Below are positions 26,351-35,408 of a stretch of DNA of 64,000 nucleotides, in pieces. Position 1 is the stretch's first letter. Every line of letters begins with the position of its first letter. Position numbers and translations under genes: made by a program. The notes under the pieces were generated by a model, which had not been told where the DNA came from, searched no databases, and saw nothing but the letters and a program-made list of their open reading frames with translations. The DNA is from Paenibacillus endophyticus (GTDB lineage: Bacteria > Bacillota > Bacilli > Paenibacillales > Paenibacillaceae): the NCBI RefSeq assembly GCF_014192395.1, contig NZ_JACHXW010000024.1, positions 55,876-119,875 on the forward strand. Direction: 5' to 3'.

Positions 26351-27769
26351 ATGACGGGACAAAAGAAAATAGCAACCGTTTTTATTCTTATGCTGTTTCT
26401 AATCACGACCGTATTATCCGCGTGCAGCAAGTCTGAATCTACCAATGGAAATGAGGCTGCCGGAGGAGCTGCGAGCTCGGCGGACGGCAATGCCGGCAAG
26501 GAAACGATTACGCTGCGTTTGACCGTATGGGGAGCGCCAGAAGAAGTAGAGCCTTATAAAAACGTTATTCAGAAATTCGAAGCGGAGCATACCAATATCA
26601 AGGTGGAACTTCAACATATTGCTGCGGATTACGATACGAAGCTAACGACGATGGTGGCCGGCAACGACGTTCCGGACATCGCTATGATGGAATCGGGAAG
26701 CATTGCTTATCCGCTCGCTGAACAAGGCAAGTTCTATAATCTACAGGATTTTCTTGCTACGGATTCGGATATGAACGAAAGCAGCCTCGTTCCCAACATT
26801 ACGTATTCACTCGAACCGGGCAATGTAATCGGCATCGCTCCAGGCCCTGAAACCTTCGCTTTATTTTATAACGAAGATGTGTTCAAGGAGCTTGGAATCG
26901 AGCCTCCGCCTAGCAAAGCGTCAGAAGCGTGGAGCTGGGATCAGTTCGTAGAGGTTGCCAAACAGCTGACGCTTGACAAGAATGGCAAAAACGCAACCGA
27001 GGACGGCTTTGATCCCAAAAATATCAAGCAGTATGGGCTTAATCTCCCGACCTGGTGGGGCAGCTATAGTAATTTTATTTACTCAAATGGCGGAGATTTT
27101 GTGTCGCAGGACGGACAATCCTTTGCACTCAATCAGCCGGAAGCGGTGGAAGCATTACAGAAGATGGCTGATCTGATCAATGTGCATCATGTCTCACCTT
27201 CTCCTGTACAAGCCAAAAACATCCCTTCGACTAACGTTGCGCTGCAAACGAAAAAGGTAGCCATGGCGATTGACGGTCAATGGGCGAGCTCTGCACTCGC
27301 ACAATCGAATTTTAATTTTAACATTGGCGTGCTGCCGGTAATGAAGCAACCGATGACGACAGTCGTATGCGCAATGTTCTCCATCTTCAAGTCTTCCAAA
27401 CATCCTGAAGAGGCTTGGGAATTGGTTAAGGCATTGATTGAACCCGAAGCATCGATAGATATGCTTAAGGCGGGGACATGGATGCCTGCGGCAAGGGACT
27501 GGTATACCGATGAGGCCTTGCTTGCCAAATGGACGGAAGGACTTGCTTCCCGCCCGTCTGGATACAAGGACGCCGTCATTGACGTACTGCTGAATCATAG
27601 CCATCAAACTCCTACGGGATATGTGAAAAATTTCAATAAAATTATGGATGTCGTCAATCCTGCGCTCGACAAAGTGTGGCTAGGCAAGGAATCGGCACAG
27701 GAAGCGATGGATAGCATCGCAGCCAAAGCTCAGGAGCAAGTAAAAGGACGCCGTGACATAGCGAATTAA
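26351..27769 (+). CDS. Sugar ABC transporter substrate-binding lipoprotein
   Basis: 472 residues, family 1 extracellular solute-binding protein. The signal peptide ends in lipobox LSAC with Cys25, so the protein is anchored outside the membrane. Mature sequence has the family layout (ETITLRLTVWGAPEEVEPYK, GNDVPDIAMMESG, AMAIDGQWASSAL). AAAGGGGA lies before ATG 26351; the upstream ATG 26333 overlaps it. It binds an oligosaccharide for the two permeases that follow; an arabinose-containing ligand is inferred from the GH127 and GH43 genes. Confidence 0.92.
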   Translation: MTGQKKIATVFILMLFLITTVLSACSKSESTNGNEAAGGAASSADGNAGKETITLRLTVWGAPEEVEPYKNVIQKFEAEHTNIKVELQHIAADYDTKLTTMVAGNDVPDIAMMESGSIAYPLAEQGKFYNLQDFLATDSDMNESSLVPNITYSLEPGNVIGIAPGPETFALFYNEDVFKELGIEPPPSKASEAWSWDQFVEVAKQLTLDKNGKNATEDGFDPKNIKQYGLNLPTWWGSYSNFIYSNGGDFVSQDGQSFALNQPEAVEALQKMADLINVHHVSPSPVQAKNIPSTNVALQTKKVAMAIDGQWASSALAQSNFNFNIGVLPVMKQPMTTVVCAMFSIFKSSKHPEEAWELVKALIEPEASIDMLKAGTWMPAARDWYTDEALLAKWTEGLASRPSGYKDAVIDVLLNHSHQTPTGYVKNFNKIMDVVNPALDKVWLGKESAQEAMDSIAAKAQEQVKGRRDIAN

Positions 27770-27788
27770 CAGAGGGCTGATACAACAA

Positions 27789-27831
27789 CTAAAGAGCGGC
27801 GATTGTATGGAGATATCGCCGTTCTCTTTAG
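27789..27831 (+). promoter_or_regulatory. Intercistronic hairpin after the binding protein gene
   Basis: CTAAAGAG with CGGCGAT pairs with ATCGCCG and CTCTTTAG around an 11-nt loop, with a small bulge. Such hairpins between binding-protein and permease genes often stabilise the upstream mRNA or partly terminate transcription, giving more binding protein than permease. Confidence 0.6.
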
Positions 27832-27857
27832 CTATGGGTATCGGATTGGAGGCATAC

Positions 27858-28745
27858 ATGAGGAAAGGCTTGTTCTACGGGCTGCTGTTCACGTCGCCCG
27901 CGATTATTGGGTTTATCATCTTTACACTCGGTCCCATGATTGCCAGCATGGTACTCAGCTTTACGGATTACTCTGTATTTAAGGATCAAACCTCATTCAT
28001 CGGTTTCGATAACTATAAAACGCTTTTTTCGGGTGAGGACGAGTTTTTCTACAAGTCATTAGGGGTCACGTTTTATTTTGTCGCGCTGCGCGTGCCAGCC
28101 GTCATTCTGCTCTCCTTTTTCATTGCCTTGCTATTGAATATGAACGTAAAGGGCAGAGCTATTTTCCGGACGATTATTTATCTGCCGAGTATCGTGCCGG
28201 CCGTCGCGTCCGCCATGATCTGGATGTGGCTGCTCAATCCGGATCTCGGGCTTGTCAATTCGGTGCTCAGATGGTTCCATCTTCCCGAGAGCGATTGGCT
28301 GTATTCGGAGCAAAGCGTTATTCCATCCGTCGTATTGACAACCCTTTGGGGCATTGGGGGAACGGTTATTATTTTCCTCGCTGGCTTATCGGGAATTCCC
28401 CGCCAATATTATGAAGCAATCGAAGTGGATGGTGGAGGCTGGTACAGCAAGCTTCGCCATATCACGATTCCGATGGTTTCTCCGACGATTTTCTTTAACA
28501 CGATTATGACGATTATCGGATCCATCCAGGTGTTCAATGAAGCTTATATCCTGACGCAGGGCGGGCCGAACAATAAAAGCTTGTTTTACGTGTTTTACTT
28601 ATGGAGAACAGGGTTCCGCGATACGGAAATGGGATATGCCTCCGCACTGGCCTGGGTATTGTTTATTATCATTTTGTTCTTTACATTTATCGTGTTCAGA
28701 ACGTCCAAATCTTGGGTTTATTATGAAGGGGAGGGGCGCACATGA
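27858..28745 (+). CDS. Sugar ABC transporter permease 1 (UgpA/MalF-like)
   Basis: 295 residues, six membrane segments, MalF-type. The EAA loop is YYEAIEVDGGGWYSKLRHIT then IPMVSPTIFF. TTGGAGG lies 5 nt before ATG 27858; the frame extends upstream into the hairpin and that extension is unlikely to be translated. It overlaps the next permease by 4 nt. The ATPase is not encoded here; a shared MsmX-type ATPase elsewhere is expected, as in other Bacillales. Confidence 0.9.
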   Translation: MRKGLFYGLLFTSPAIIGFIIFTLGPMIASMVLSFTDYSVFKDQTSFIGFDNYKTLFSGEDEFFYKSLGVTFYFVALRVPAVILLSFFIALLLNMNVKGRAIFRTIIYLPSIVPAVASAMIWMWLLNPDLGLVNSVLRWFHLPESDWLYSEQSVIPSVVLTTLWGIGGTVIIFLAGLSGIPRQYYEAIEVDGGGWYSKLRHITIPMVSPTIFFNTIMTIIGSIQVFNEAYILTQGGPNNKSLFYVFYLWRTGFRDTEMGYASALAWVLFIIILFFTFIVFRTSKSWVYYEGEGRT

Positions 28746-29572
28746 GACAGTCGAGGCTTGCGCTTGCCGCCGGATATACGATGCTGCTGTTCGTATCGGT
28801 CTTGTTCTTCGGCCCTTTTTTGTGGCTGATCCGTAGTGCTCTAATGGATTTATCGCAAATATTCTCCATGCCGCCGGAATGGATTCCTTCGCCTTTCCGC
28901 TGGGATAACTTCCACAGGGCTCTAACGATTCTTCCATTCGGGACTTATTTCACGAACACCTTCATCATCGTAATATCCACGATAGTGGGGACGGTTCTAA
29001 CAAGCAGCGTAGCAGCGTTTGGATTCTCGAGAATTGATTGGCGCGGAAGGGATACCGTGTTCGGCATTCTGATGACCAGCATGATGCTTCCTGCGGCAGT
29101 CACCCTTATTCCAAGCTTTCTAGGCTGGCAAATGCTCGGATTTTACGACACGTATTATCCGCTAATCGTACCTGCTTATTTTGGCGGTGGTATTTTCAAT
29201 ATTTTCCTGCTGCGACAGTTCTATCTGACCATTCCAAGAGACTTTGATGAAGCGGCTTTTGTGGATGGCGCGACATACTTCCAAATCTACCGGTCGCTGA
29301 TCTTCCCATTAAGCCGCTCGGCGATTATCGTCGTTGCCTTGTTCTGCTTCCTGGGTACGTGGAATGACTTTATGGGACCTTTAATTTATTTGAAAAGCGA
29401 CAGTCTGTTCACGCTGGCTATCGGACTTCAGATGTTTCAGGGCACCTATACGGCGCAATGGGATTTGCTGATGGCAGCTTCGGCGGCAGTCGTGCTGCCT
29501 TGCGTCATCGTTTTTCTGGTCGGCCAGAAATATTTTCTCGAAGGTATTACGCTGACCGGATTGAAAGGATAA
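28742..29572 (+). CDS. Sugar ABC transporter permease 2 (UgpE/MalG-like)
   Basis: 276 residues, six membrane segments, MalG-type. The EAA loop is DFDEAAFVDGATYFQIYRSL then IFPLSRSA, and the protein ends in ..FLEGITLTGLKG, typical of the family. The ATG overlaps the previous stop (ATGA). It pairs with permease 1 in the membrane to import the sugar delivered by the lipoprotein. Confidence 0.92.
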   Translation: MRQSRLALAAGYTMLLFVSVLFFGPFLWLIRSALMDLSQIFSMPPEWIPSPFRWDNFHRALTILPFGTYFTNTFIIVISTIVGTVLTSSVAAFGFSRIDWRGRDTVFGILMTSMMLPAAVTLIPSFLGWQMLGFYDTYYPLIVPAYFGGGIFNIFLLRQFYLTIPRDFDEAAFVDGATYFQIYRSLIFPLSRSAIIVVALFCFLGTWNDFMGPLIYLKSDSLFTLAIGLQMFQGTYTAQWDLLMAASAAVVLPCVIVFLVGQKYFLEGITLTGLKG

Positions 29573-29614
29573 GCAGGAAAACTAGGATTTAGCGAGGAAA
29601 GAGGGCAGAGACAA

Positions 29615-31453
29615 ATGTCAACGATCGAACAGGTGCAGAAGCACTGGCAAGGCGTTCCGTTTACGAGCGTGGAGATCCAGGATGCGTTTTGGCGGCCGCG
29701 TTTGGAGGTATTGAAAAAAACGACAGTCAGAACCTGCTTAGACCAATGCGAAGCGACCGGAAGGATTGCGAATTTCTCCAAAGCGGCTGGATTAATGGAT
29801 GGCGAATACGAGGGGATGTATTACAACGATTCTGACGTGTATAAGGTCATTGAAGGTGCCGCTTATACGCTTATGTTGGAGCGGGACGATAAGCTTGAAG
29901 CCGAGCTGGACATGATTATCGAGAAAATTCGAGCTGCGCAGGAGCCGGATGGCTACTTAAGCACGTACTTTACGGTGTGTGCTCCTGAGCTGAAGTGGTC
30001 CGATATGGAAAAGCATGAAATGTATAACGGCGGACATCTCATCGAAGCGGCTGTCGCTTATTTCGAAGCGACAGGGAAGCGGGCTCTGCTCGACGTCGCT
30101 TGTCGGCTGGCCGATCATTACGACAGCTTGTTCGGGCCAGGCAAGCGGCACTGGGCAGAAGGGCATGAGGAAATTGAGCTGGCACTAGTCAAGCTCTATC
30201 AAGCGACAAAGCAAGAACGTTACTGGAAGCTTGCATTATGGCTGCTTGAAGAACGCGGACATGGTCATGGACAAGGAGAAATTTGGAACAAGCCTGAATG
30301 GGGGCCGGCATACTGTCAGGACGATATTCCCGTGCGCGAGATTGAAAGGGTAACTGGTCACGCCGTTCGGGCGATGTATTTATACGCCGCAATGGCCGAT
30401 GTTGTAAACGTGTCGGGAGACCCCGCTTATGTAGGGGCGCTTCAGCGGGTATGGTCCCACACGGTGGAAAGAAATATGTACGTTACAGGCGGAGTCGGGC
30501 CTTCCGTGCACAACGAAGGGTTTACGCATGATTATGATTTGCCGAACGAATCGGCTTATTGCGAAACCTGTGCCGCGATCGCCATGGCGTTCTGGAACCA
30601 TCGTATGAACCTGCTGTTCGGGGAGGCCAAATACGCCGATCTCGTGGAGACCGAACTGTATAACGGTGCATTATCCGGCATTTCATTGTCCGGGGACCGT
30701 TTTTTTTATGTGAATCCGTTGGCTTCTCAAGGCGCACATCACCGTGTAGAATGGTTTCATACCTCCTGCTGTCCTACTAATCTCGTCCGATTTATTCCGT
30801 CAATTGGGCAGTACGCGTATGCCGCGACCAGTGACGGAATCGCAGTCAATCAATATGTAGGCGGTCATGCGGATCTGGAGACAGGCTGCGGGAAAAAGGT
30901 TGAGGTTACGCAAAAAACGAATTATCCTTGGGATGGGACAATCGAGCTGACGGTTAATCCGGAACAAGCGAGAGATTTCTCCGTTCGCCTTCGATTGCCG
31001 GGCTGGTGCAAAGGTTACCGTATAACTATCAACGGCGAGCAGACGGTTATTCTCCCAAAGAATGGCTATTTGGATCTACGTCGTCATTGGTCACAGGGAG
31101 ACATCGTTCTGCTGGAGCTGGACATGCCGGTAGAGGTGGTTCGGTCCAGGCCGGAAGTCGACGCTAATCGCGGCCGGGTAGCTTTGCAGCGCGGGCCAAT
31201 CGTTTATTGCTTAGAGCAGCAGGATAATCCGGACTTGTCGTATGATGGATTCAAGATTTCACCGAGCGGCGGTATTTATGTGGAGCATCGCCCTGAGCTG
31301 CTGGGAGGATTGACGACTTTAACAGTCAACAGCGCGCAGCCTGGCGAAAAGCCTTATCGGTTGATCCCGTATTACGCGTGGGACAATCGGCAGCCTGGAT
31401 TTATGCAAATCTGGATGACTGAAGCAGACAACAAACAGCTGTATAGCCATTAG
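29615..31453 (+). CDS. GH127 family beta-L-arabinofuranosidase
   Basis: 612 residues with no signal peptide, so it acts in the cytoplasm on imported oligosaccharide. GH127 marks are present: NESAYCETCA supplies the zinc-ligand pair Glu317 and Cys319, and WFHTSCCPTN has Cys385-Cys386, where Bifidobacterium HypBA1 has its zinc ligand and nucleophile cysteines. The N-terminal barrel begins QDAFWRPRLEVLKKTTVRT and the C-terminus is beta-rich. Expected activity is release of L-arabinofuranose in beta linkage. It follows the permeases in the same operon and precedes GH43. Confidence 0.9.
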   Translation: MSTIEQVQKHWQGVPFTSVEIQDAFWRPRLEVLKKTTVRTCLDQCEATGRIANFSKAAGLMDGEYEGMYYNDSDVYKVIEGAAYTLMLERDDKLEAELDMIIEKIRAAQEPDGYLSTYFTVCAPELKWSDMEKHEMYNGGHLIEAAVAYFEATGKRALLDVACRLADHYDSLFGPGKRHWAEGHEEIELALVKLYQATKQERYWKLALWLLEERGHGHGQGEIWNKPEWGPAYCQDDIPVREIERVTGHAVRAMYLYAAMADVVNVSGDPAYVGALQRVWSHTVERNMYVTGGVGPSVHNEGFTHDYDLPNESAYCETCAAIAMAFWNHRMNLLFGEAKYADLVETELYNGALSGISLSGDRFFYVNPLASQGAHHRVEWFHTSCCPTNLVRFIPSIGQYAYAATSDGIAVNQYVGGHADLETGCGKKVEVTQKTNYPWDGTIELTVNPEQARDFSVRLRLPGWCKGYRITINGEQTVILPKNGYLDLRRHWSQGDIVLLELDMPVEVVRSRPEVDANRGRVALQRGPIVYCLEQQDNPDLSYDGFKISPSGGIYVEHRPELLGGLTTLTVNSAQPGEKPYRLIPYYAWDNRQPGFMQIWMTEADNKQLYSH

Positions 31454-31472
31454 CGGGTTAAGGGGGATGGAA

Positions 31473-32387
31473 ATGACAATGAACGAACATTCTGCAGAAG
31501 CAGCAAAGCGTGCAGCGACCAATCCGATCGCACCTGGCTGGTATGCGGATCCAGAAGCAAGAACTTTCGAAGGACGCTATTGGATTTATCCGACGTACTC
31601 AGCGGAATATGACAAACAAACCTTTTTTGACGCTTTTTATTCCGACGATTTGATTACATGGACAAAGGCAGAGAATATATTGGATATCGAACGAATTGAG
31701 TGGGCGAAGCGAGCCTTGTGGGCACCGTCGACAATTGAGAGGAATGGCCGATATTACCTCTATTTCTGCGCGAATGACATACAAAGCGATCATGAATATG
31801 GCGGTATCGGAGTAGCGGTCTCTTCACGGCCGGAAGGTCCTTACTACGATGCAATTGGCAAACCGCTCATCGATCGATTCCACTTCGGGGCTCAGCCCAT
31901 CGATCCGCATGTCTTCATTGACGATGACGGTACCGCCTATTTGTATTATGGTGGCTGGGGCCATTGCAACGTTGTGAAGCTTAACGAAGATATGGTCTCT
32001 CTTGATCAACTTGAGGACGGATCAGCCTATAAAGAAATCACGCCACAACAATACGTAGAGGGTCCGTGTATGATGAAGCGAGACGGGCTTTATTACTTTA
32101 TGTGGGCTGAGGGGGGATGGGGTGGTCCGGATTATTCTGTGGCCTATGCATGTTCGCATTCGCCTCTTGGTCCGTTTGAGAGAGTCGGAAAAATACTGCA
32201 GCAGGACCCCGATGTAGCCACGGGAGCTGGGCATCATGGCGTTTTTCAAGCGACAGGCTCGGATGATTGGTATATCGCATACCATCGCAGGCCGCTCACT
32301 GAAACTGACCGAAACCATCGCGTATTATGCGTAGACCGCATGAGATTCAGCGAAGATGGAACCATATTGCCTGTAACGATGACCTGA
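31473..32387 (+). CDS. GH43 family glycoside hydrolase
   Basis: 304 residues, five-bladed beta-propeller of GH43, cytoplasmic. The three acids are visible: base Asp in GWYADPE (Asp26), the pKa modulator in PIDPHVFIDDDG and the acid Glu in YVEGPCM. GH43 enzymes are mostly alpha-L-arabinofuranosidases, arabinanases or xylosidases. AAGGGGGA lies before ATG 31473; the ATG at 31467 overlaps it. Last gene of the operon, followed by a terminator; with GH127 it points to an arabinose-rich glycan. Confidence 0.9.
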   Translation: MTMNEHSAEAAKRAATNPIAPGWYADPEARTFEGRYWIYPTYSAEYDKQTFFDAFYSDDLITWTKAENILDIERIEWAKRALWAPSTIERNGRYYLYFCANDIQSDHEYGGIGVAVSSRPEGPYYDAIGKPLIDRFHFGAQPIDPHVFIDDDGTAYLYYGGWGHCNVVKLNEDMVSLDQLEDGSAYKEITPQQYVEGPCMMKRDGLYYFMWAEGGWGGPDYSVAYACSHSPLGPFERVGKILQQDPDVATGAGHHGVFQATGSDDWYIAYHRRPLTETDRNHRVLCVDRMRFSEDGTILPVTMT

Positions 32388-32433
32388 TTTTTGATTAATC
32401 CAAGCAGCTTCAATAGATGGGACATGGCAATTA

Positions 32434-32496
32434 AACAGGTACCCTTACTCTCGACACTATTTAGAAGTGTTGAGAGTGGGGGTACCCGTTTTGTTG
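32434..32496 (+). terminator. Terminator of the GH127/GH43 operon
   Basis: A long stem: GGTACCC, ACTCTC and ACACT pair with AGTGT, GAGAGT and GGGTACC, then GTTTTGTTG. It also borders the end of the minus-strand acetyltransferase gene. Confidence 0.85.
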
Positions 32497-32503
32497 TATG
32501 CCT

Positions 32504-32944
32504 TCATTCGTATTTGATATGGATCATATGCTCAAGCGTGCTTTTAATCTCAGGCCAGTCGCTATCAGTAATGCTATAAAAAACATTGTCATGAAATCTA
32601 CCTTCTGTATCCCGTCTATGCTTCCTAAAAACACCTTCTCTAATTGCCCCGATTCTCTCTAACGCTCGCTGAGACCTTGTGTTATTGCCGCTAACGGAAA
32701 ATTGCACGCGTACCAGAGTCAGTTGCTCGAAGCAATATTGCAACAGTAAAAACTTACATTCCGTATTTGCACCTGTACGCCAATAAGCCGGCGAAAGCCA
32801 GGTCCAGCCGATTTCCGCATTTTGGTTGAGCCTATCGATATCACCGATTTTCAGTGTTTCAAGCAGCTCTTCTAGATGTATAGATTCCAAGGCAACGAGT
32901 TTTATAGTATTTCCTATTAAAGTAACATTAGGATTCTTGTCCAT
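32504..32944 (-). pseudogene. GNAT acetyltransferase (RimJ/RimL type) with internal deletion
   Basis: 146 residues, against about 185-190 usual. The start (VTLIGNTIKLVALESIHLEE) and the second half (NAEIGWTWLSPAYWRTGANT, ECKFLLLQYCFEQ, then NTRSQRALERIGAIREGVFR with the acetyl-CoA region) are normal. About 45-60 residues forming the first beta-strands are missing between LKIGDIDRLNQ and NAEIGW, in frame. GGAGGT lies before ATG 32944. Probably inactive; the frame has no stop. Confidence 0.7.
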
Positions 32945-33297
32945 GCATACCTCCGAACCGTTGTTAATCATAATCAGCTATATAATAGAAACAGTATACA
33001 TGGATGGGTATCGATGTAGAATGCATCTTTCGATGAATGATTGGCATTTTCATGCGTTTCAAGTTCAGTATTGGCATTCTATTGCATGATAGATGGTCGT
33101 ATAACCTTTCTATTATCGTACCGTCCTAGTTCATAGATGGTAACGCCCTTGACACGATACTGTAAGGTGTCCATAATTAAAGTGTCACTAAATGGTGTCC
33201 AATAAGCAGGTTTTCAAAAATGTAGGGAAACGGTGAAACTATTGAACCACCCTTCGTATCACCTAGATCGACTATAATAAAAAATGGAGGGATTGCA
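32945..33297. other. Intergenic region without a recognised gene
   Basis: About 350 nt between the divergent acetyltransferase and arsR genes. Repeated GGTGTCC words occur near 33165-33205. No promoter or RNA could be named with confidence. Confidence 0.4.
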
Positions 33298-33630
33298 GTG
33301 AGCGGGAACAATGAGAAGCGGGATGTGTTCGACGCCATTGCAGATCCAACTAGGCGCCGACTCATTCGTCTGTTAGCAGAAGCGGAGGAGATACCGCTTT
33401 ATGAATTAACGACACAGTTTGAAATGGGCCGAACAGCGGTATCAAAGCATTTGAACATTCTTAAAGAGGCTGGTCTGGTCCTTGACCGAAAGGTCGGCAG
33501 GGAAACGAGATTTAAGCTAAATACGACTCCACTCAAAGAGATTCAAGATTGGGTAGCATTCTACAGCAGGTTCTGGAGTGCGAATATGTTGCATTTAAAG
33601 CAACTATTAGAAGAGGAAGAAGAAGCGTGA
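33298..33630 (+). CDS. ArsR family winged-helix regulator
   Basis: 110 residues. AIADPTRRRLIRLLAEAEEI, then LTTQFEMGRTAVSKHLNILK and AGLVLDRKVGRETRFKLN form the winged helix; no cysteine metal site is present, so it is of the SdpR/AHSA1-linked, non-metal type. GTG start after TGGAGGG. It is followed after 30 nt by a DUF1801-type gene, with which it probably forms an operon. Confidence 0.9.
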   Translation: MSGNNEKRDVFDAIADPTRRRLIRLLAEAEEIPLYELTTQFEMGRTAVSKHLNILKEAGLVLDRKVGRETRFKLNTTPLKEIQDWVAFYSRFWSANMLHLKQLLEEEEEA

Positions 33631-33660
33631 GCAAGTTATAACAATGAAGAAGGTGGTACT

Positions 33661-34257
33661 TTGACGGCAAAAGGTGAAAAGAATTCTAAGATTGATCCCT
33701 ATTTTAGGAAGCTTAAGAAGTGGAAGGAAGAATTCGAACTGCTCAGAGAGATCGTTCTTGACTGCGGGGTGACCGAGGAATTTAAATGGATGCATCCTTG
33801 TTACACGTTTGATGATAAAAACATCGTTTTGATTCACGGTTTTAAGGATTACTGTGCGCTTCTGTTCCACAAAGGCGCGTTGTTAAAAGATCCCCATGGA
33901 ATTTTAATCCAACAAACAGAGAATGTTCAGGCAGCGCGTCAAATTCGGTTCACCAATGCTCAAGCCATAGATGAGATGCAGCTTATCTTGAAGTCATATA
34001 TTGATGAAGCCATTGCAGTAGAGAAAGCCGGCTTGCAGGTGGAATATAAAAAAAATACAGAATACAGCATACCTGAGGAGCTGGAAAACAAATTCGTTGA
34101 AGTTCCCGACTTAAAAACGGCTTTTGAAGCATTGACGCCGGGACGGCAAAGAGCATACCTTCTTTATTTCTCTTCGGCCAAGCAATCCAAAACCCGGGAG
34201 TCGAGGATTGAAAAATATTTCGTGCATATTCTCAATGGAAAAGGAATAGATGATTAG
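33661..34257 (+). CDS. YdeI-like DUF1801/OmdA family protein
   Basis: 198 residues. The DUF1801 core is clear (DPYFRKLKKWKEEFELLREI, EEFKWMHPCYTFDDKNIVLI, KDYCALLFHKGALLKDP), followed by the OmdA-type C-terminal region (IPEELENKFVEVPDLKTAFE, TPGRQRAYLLYFSSAKQSKT). TTG start after AAGGTGG. Biochemical function is not established; a Bacillus relative has been linked to antimicrobial resistance. Pairing with an ArsR gene is common. Confidence 0.85.
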   Translation: MTAKGEKNSKIDPYFRKLKKWKEEFELLREIVLDCGVTEEFKWMHPCYTFDDKNIVLIHGFKDYCALLFHKGALLKDPHGILIQQTENVQAARQIRFTNAQAIDEMQLILKSYIDEAIAVEKAGLQVEYKKNTEYSIPEELENKFVEVPDLKTAFEALTPGRQRAYLLYFSSAKQSKTRESRIEKYFVHILNGKGIDD

Positions 34258-34299
34258 TGTTTTTAAACGATGTGGGAGGAATAGAACAAACATAGTTTA

Positions 34300-34325
34300 A
34301 CTCCGCGCTTAGCGCGGAGTTTTTG
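34300..34325 (+). terminator. Terminator after the DUF1801 gene
   Basis: ACTCCGCGC, loop TTA, GCGCGGAGT, then TTTTTG. Confidence 0.92.
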
Positions 34326-34487
34326 ATTTGCCGAACTGGCTGGAAGGTCTAGCCGAATGGAGAAGAAATGATTTCGATAAGGGAATCGAAAACAAGCTTT
34401 CTTTATATTTTCTTTATCTTTACTAATCTTTTTCTTGGCTTTTGTGTTTTAATCTATGCTCATACTTCATTTGAGAGGAGCAGCTGT

Positions 34488-35408
34488 ATGAGTGAATATG
34501 TATTGCGGACGAGGGACATAAGCAAGAAATACGGCGGCGCTTACGCCATAAATAACGTGAGTATCGAAATCAAACGAGGCCAGATTTACGGGCTGATCGG
34601 CTTGAACGGCGCGGGAAAAACTAGCTTTATGAGGGTTGTCTGCGGACTTGTTTCTCCCTCCAGCGGCGAGCTGGAATTATTCGGGCAAACAGGAGAGAAA
34701 GAGTTGCAGCGCGGCAGGCGGCGAATCGGGCAATCGATCGAAACACCAGCTATCTATCCGAACTTGACCGCCGTGCAAAATCTTGAAATCCAGCGGATCA
34801 TCTCGGGCGTTCCGGACAAAAACGCCATAACGAAGACGCTTGAAATTGTCGGACTAGCCGATACGGGCAACAAGAAAGCGAAAAACTTTTCCCTGGGCAT
34901 GAGGCAGCGGCTGGCGCTGGCAATTGCGCTGATCCCCAACCCCGAGTTTTTGATTTTGGACGAACCCGCTAACGGCCTTGACCCCAGAGGCATCATCGAG
35001 ACAAGGGAACTGCTGCGGCGCCTCGCACGGGAAAGAGGACTTACCCTGCTCGTATCCAGCCATTTGCTGGACGAGCTGGCGCAGGTCGCCACCCATTACG
35101 GCATTATCGATAAAGGCAGGCTTATTAAGCAGCTTTCCGCGGATGAGTTGGCGCTTGAATCCCGTCAGCACATCCGAATTATAACAAAGGATGCCGCGAA
35201 AGCCATCGCTCTATTGAAGGAAAACTTCGGTGTAACAGACTGCCAAGCCGTATCGGCTAACGAGCTTTGGGTCCGTGAGCAGATCGAACGGACCGGCGAG
35301 ATGAATACGTTGCTAGTCCGTCATGGGATTGTGGTGGAAAGCATTGCTGTTACCGAACAAAAACTGGAAGAGTATTTCCTGAACCTGACGGGAGGGATGA
35401 ACACATGA
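34488..35408 (+). CDS. ABC transporter ATP-binding protein, bacitracin/lantibiotic export type
   Basis: 306 residues, BcrA-like. Walker A GLNGAGKTS, signature FSLGMRQRLALA, Walker B FLILDEPANGLD. The frame stays open 40 codons further upstream, but GAGAGGAG lies 7 nt before ATG 34488 (MSEYVLRTRDISKKYGG), the usual family start. It overlaps the permease gene by 4 nt and is followed by a two-component system, the typical layout of peptide antibiotic defence modules. Confidence 0.92.
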   Translation: MSEYVLRTRDISKKYGGAYAINNVSIEIKRGQIYGLIGLNGAGKTSFMRVVCGLVSPSSGELELFGQTGEKELQRGRRRIGQSIETPAIYPNLTAVQNLEIQRIISGVPDKNAITKTLEIVGLADTGNKKAKNFSLGMRQRLALAIALIPNPEFLILDEPANGLDPRGIIETRELLRRLARERGLTLLVSSHLLDELAQVATHYGIIDKGRLIKQLSADELALESRQHIRIITKDAAKAIALLKENFGVTDCQAVSANELWVREQIERTGEMNTLLVRHGIVVESIAVTEQKLEEYFLNLTGGMNT

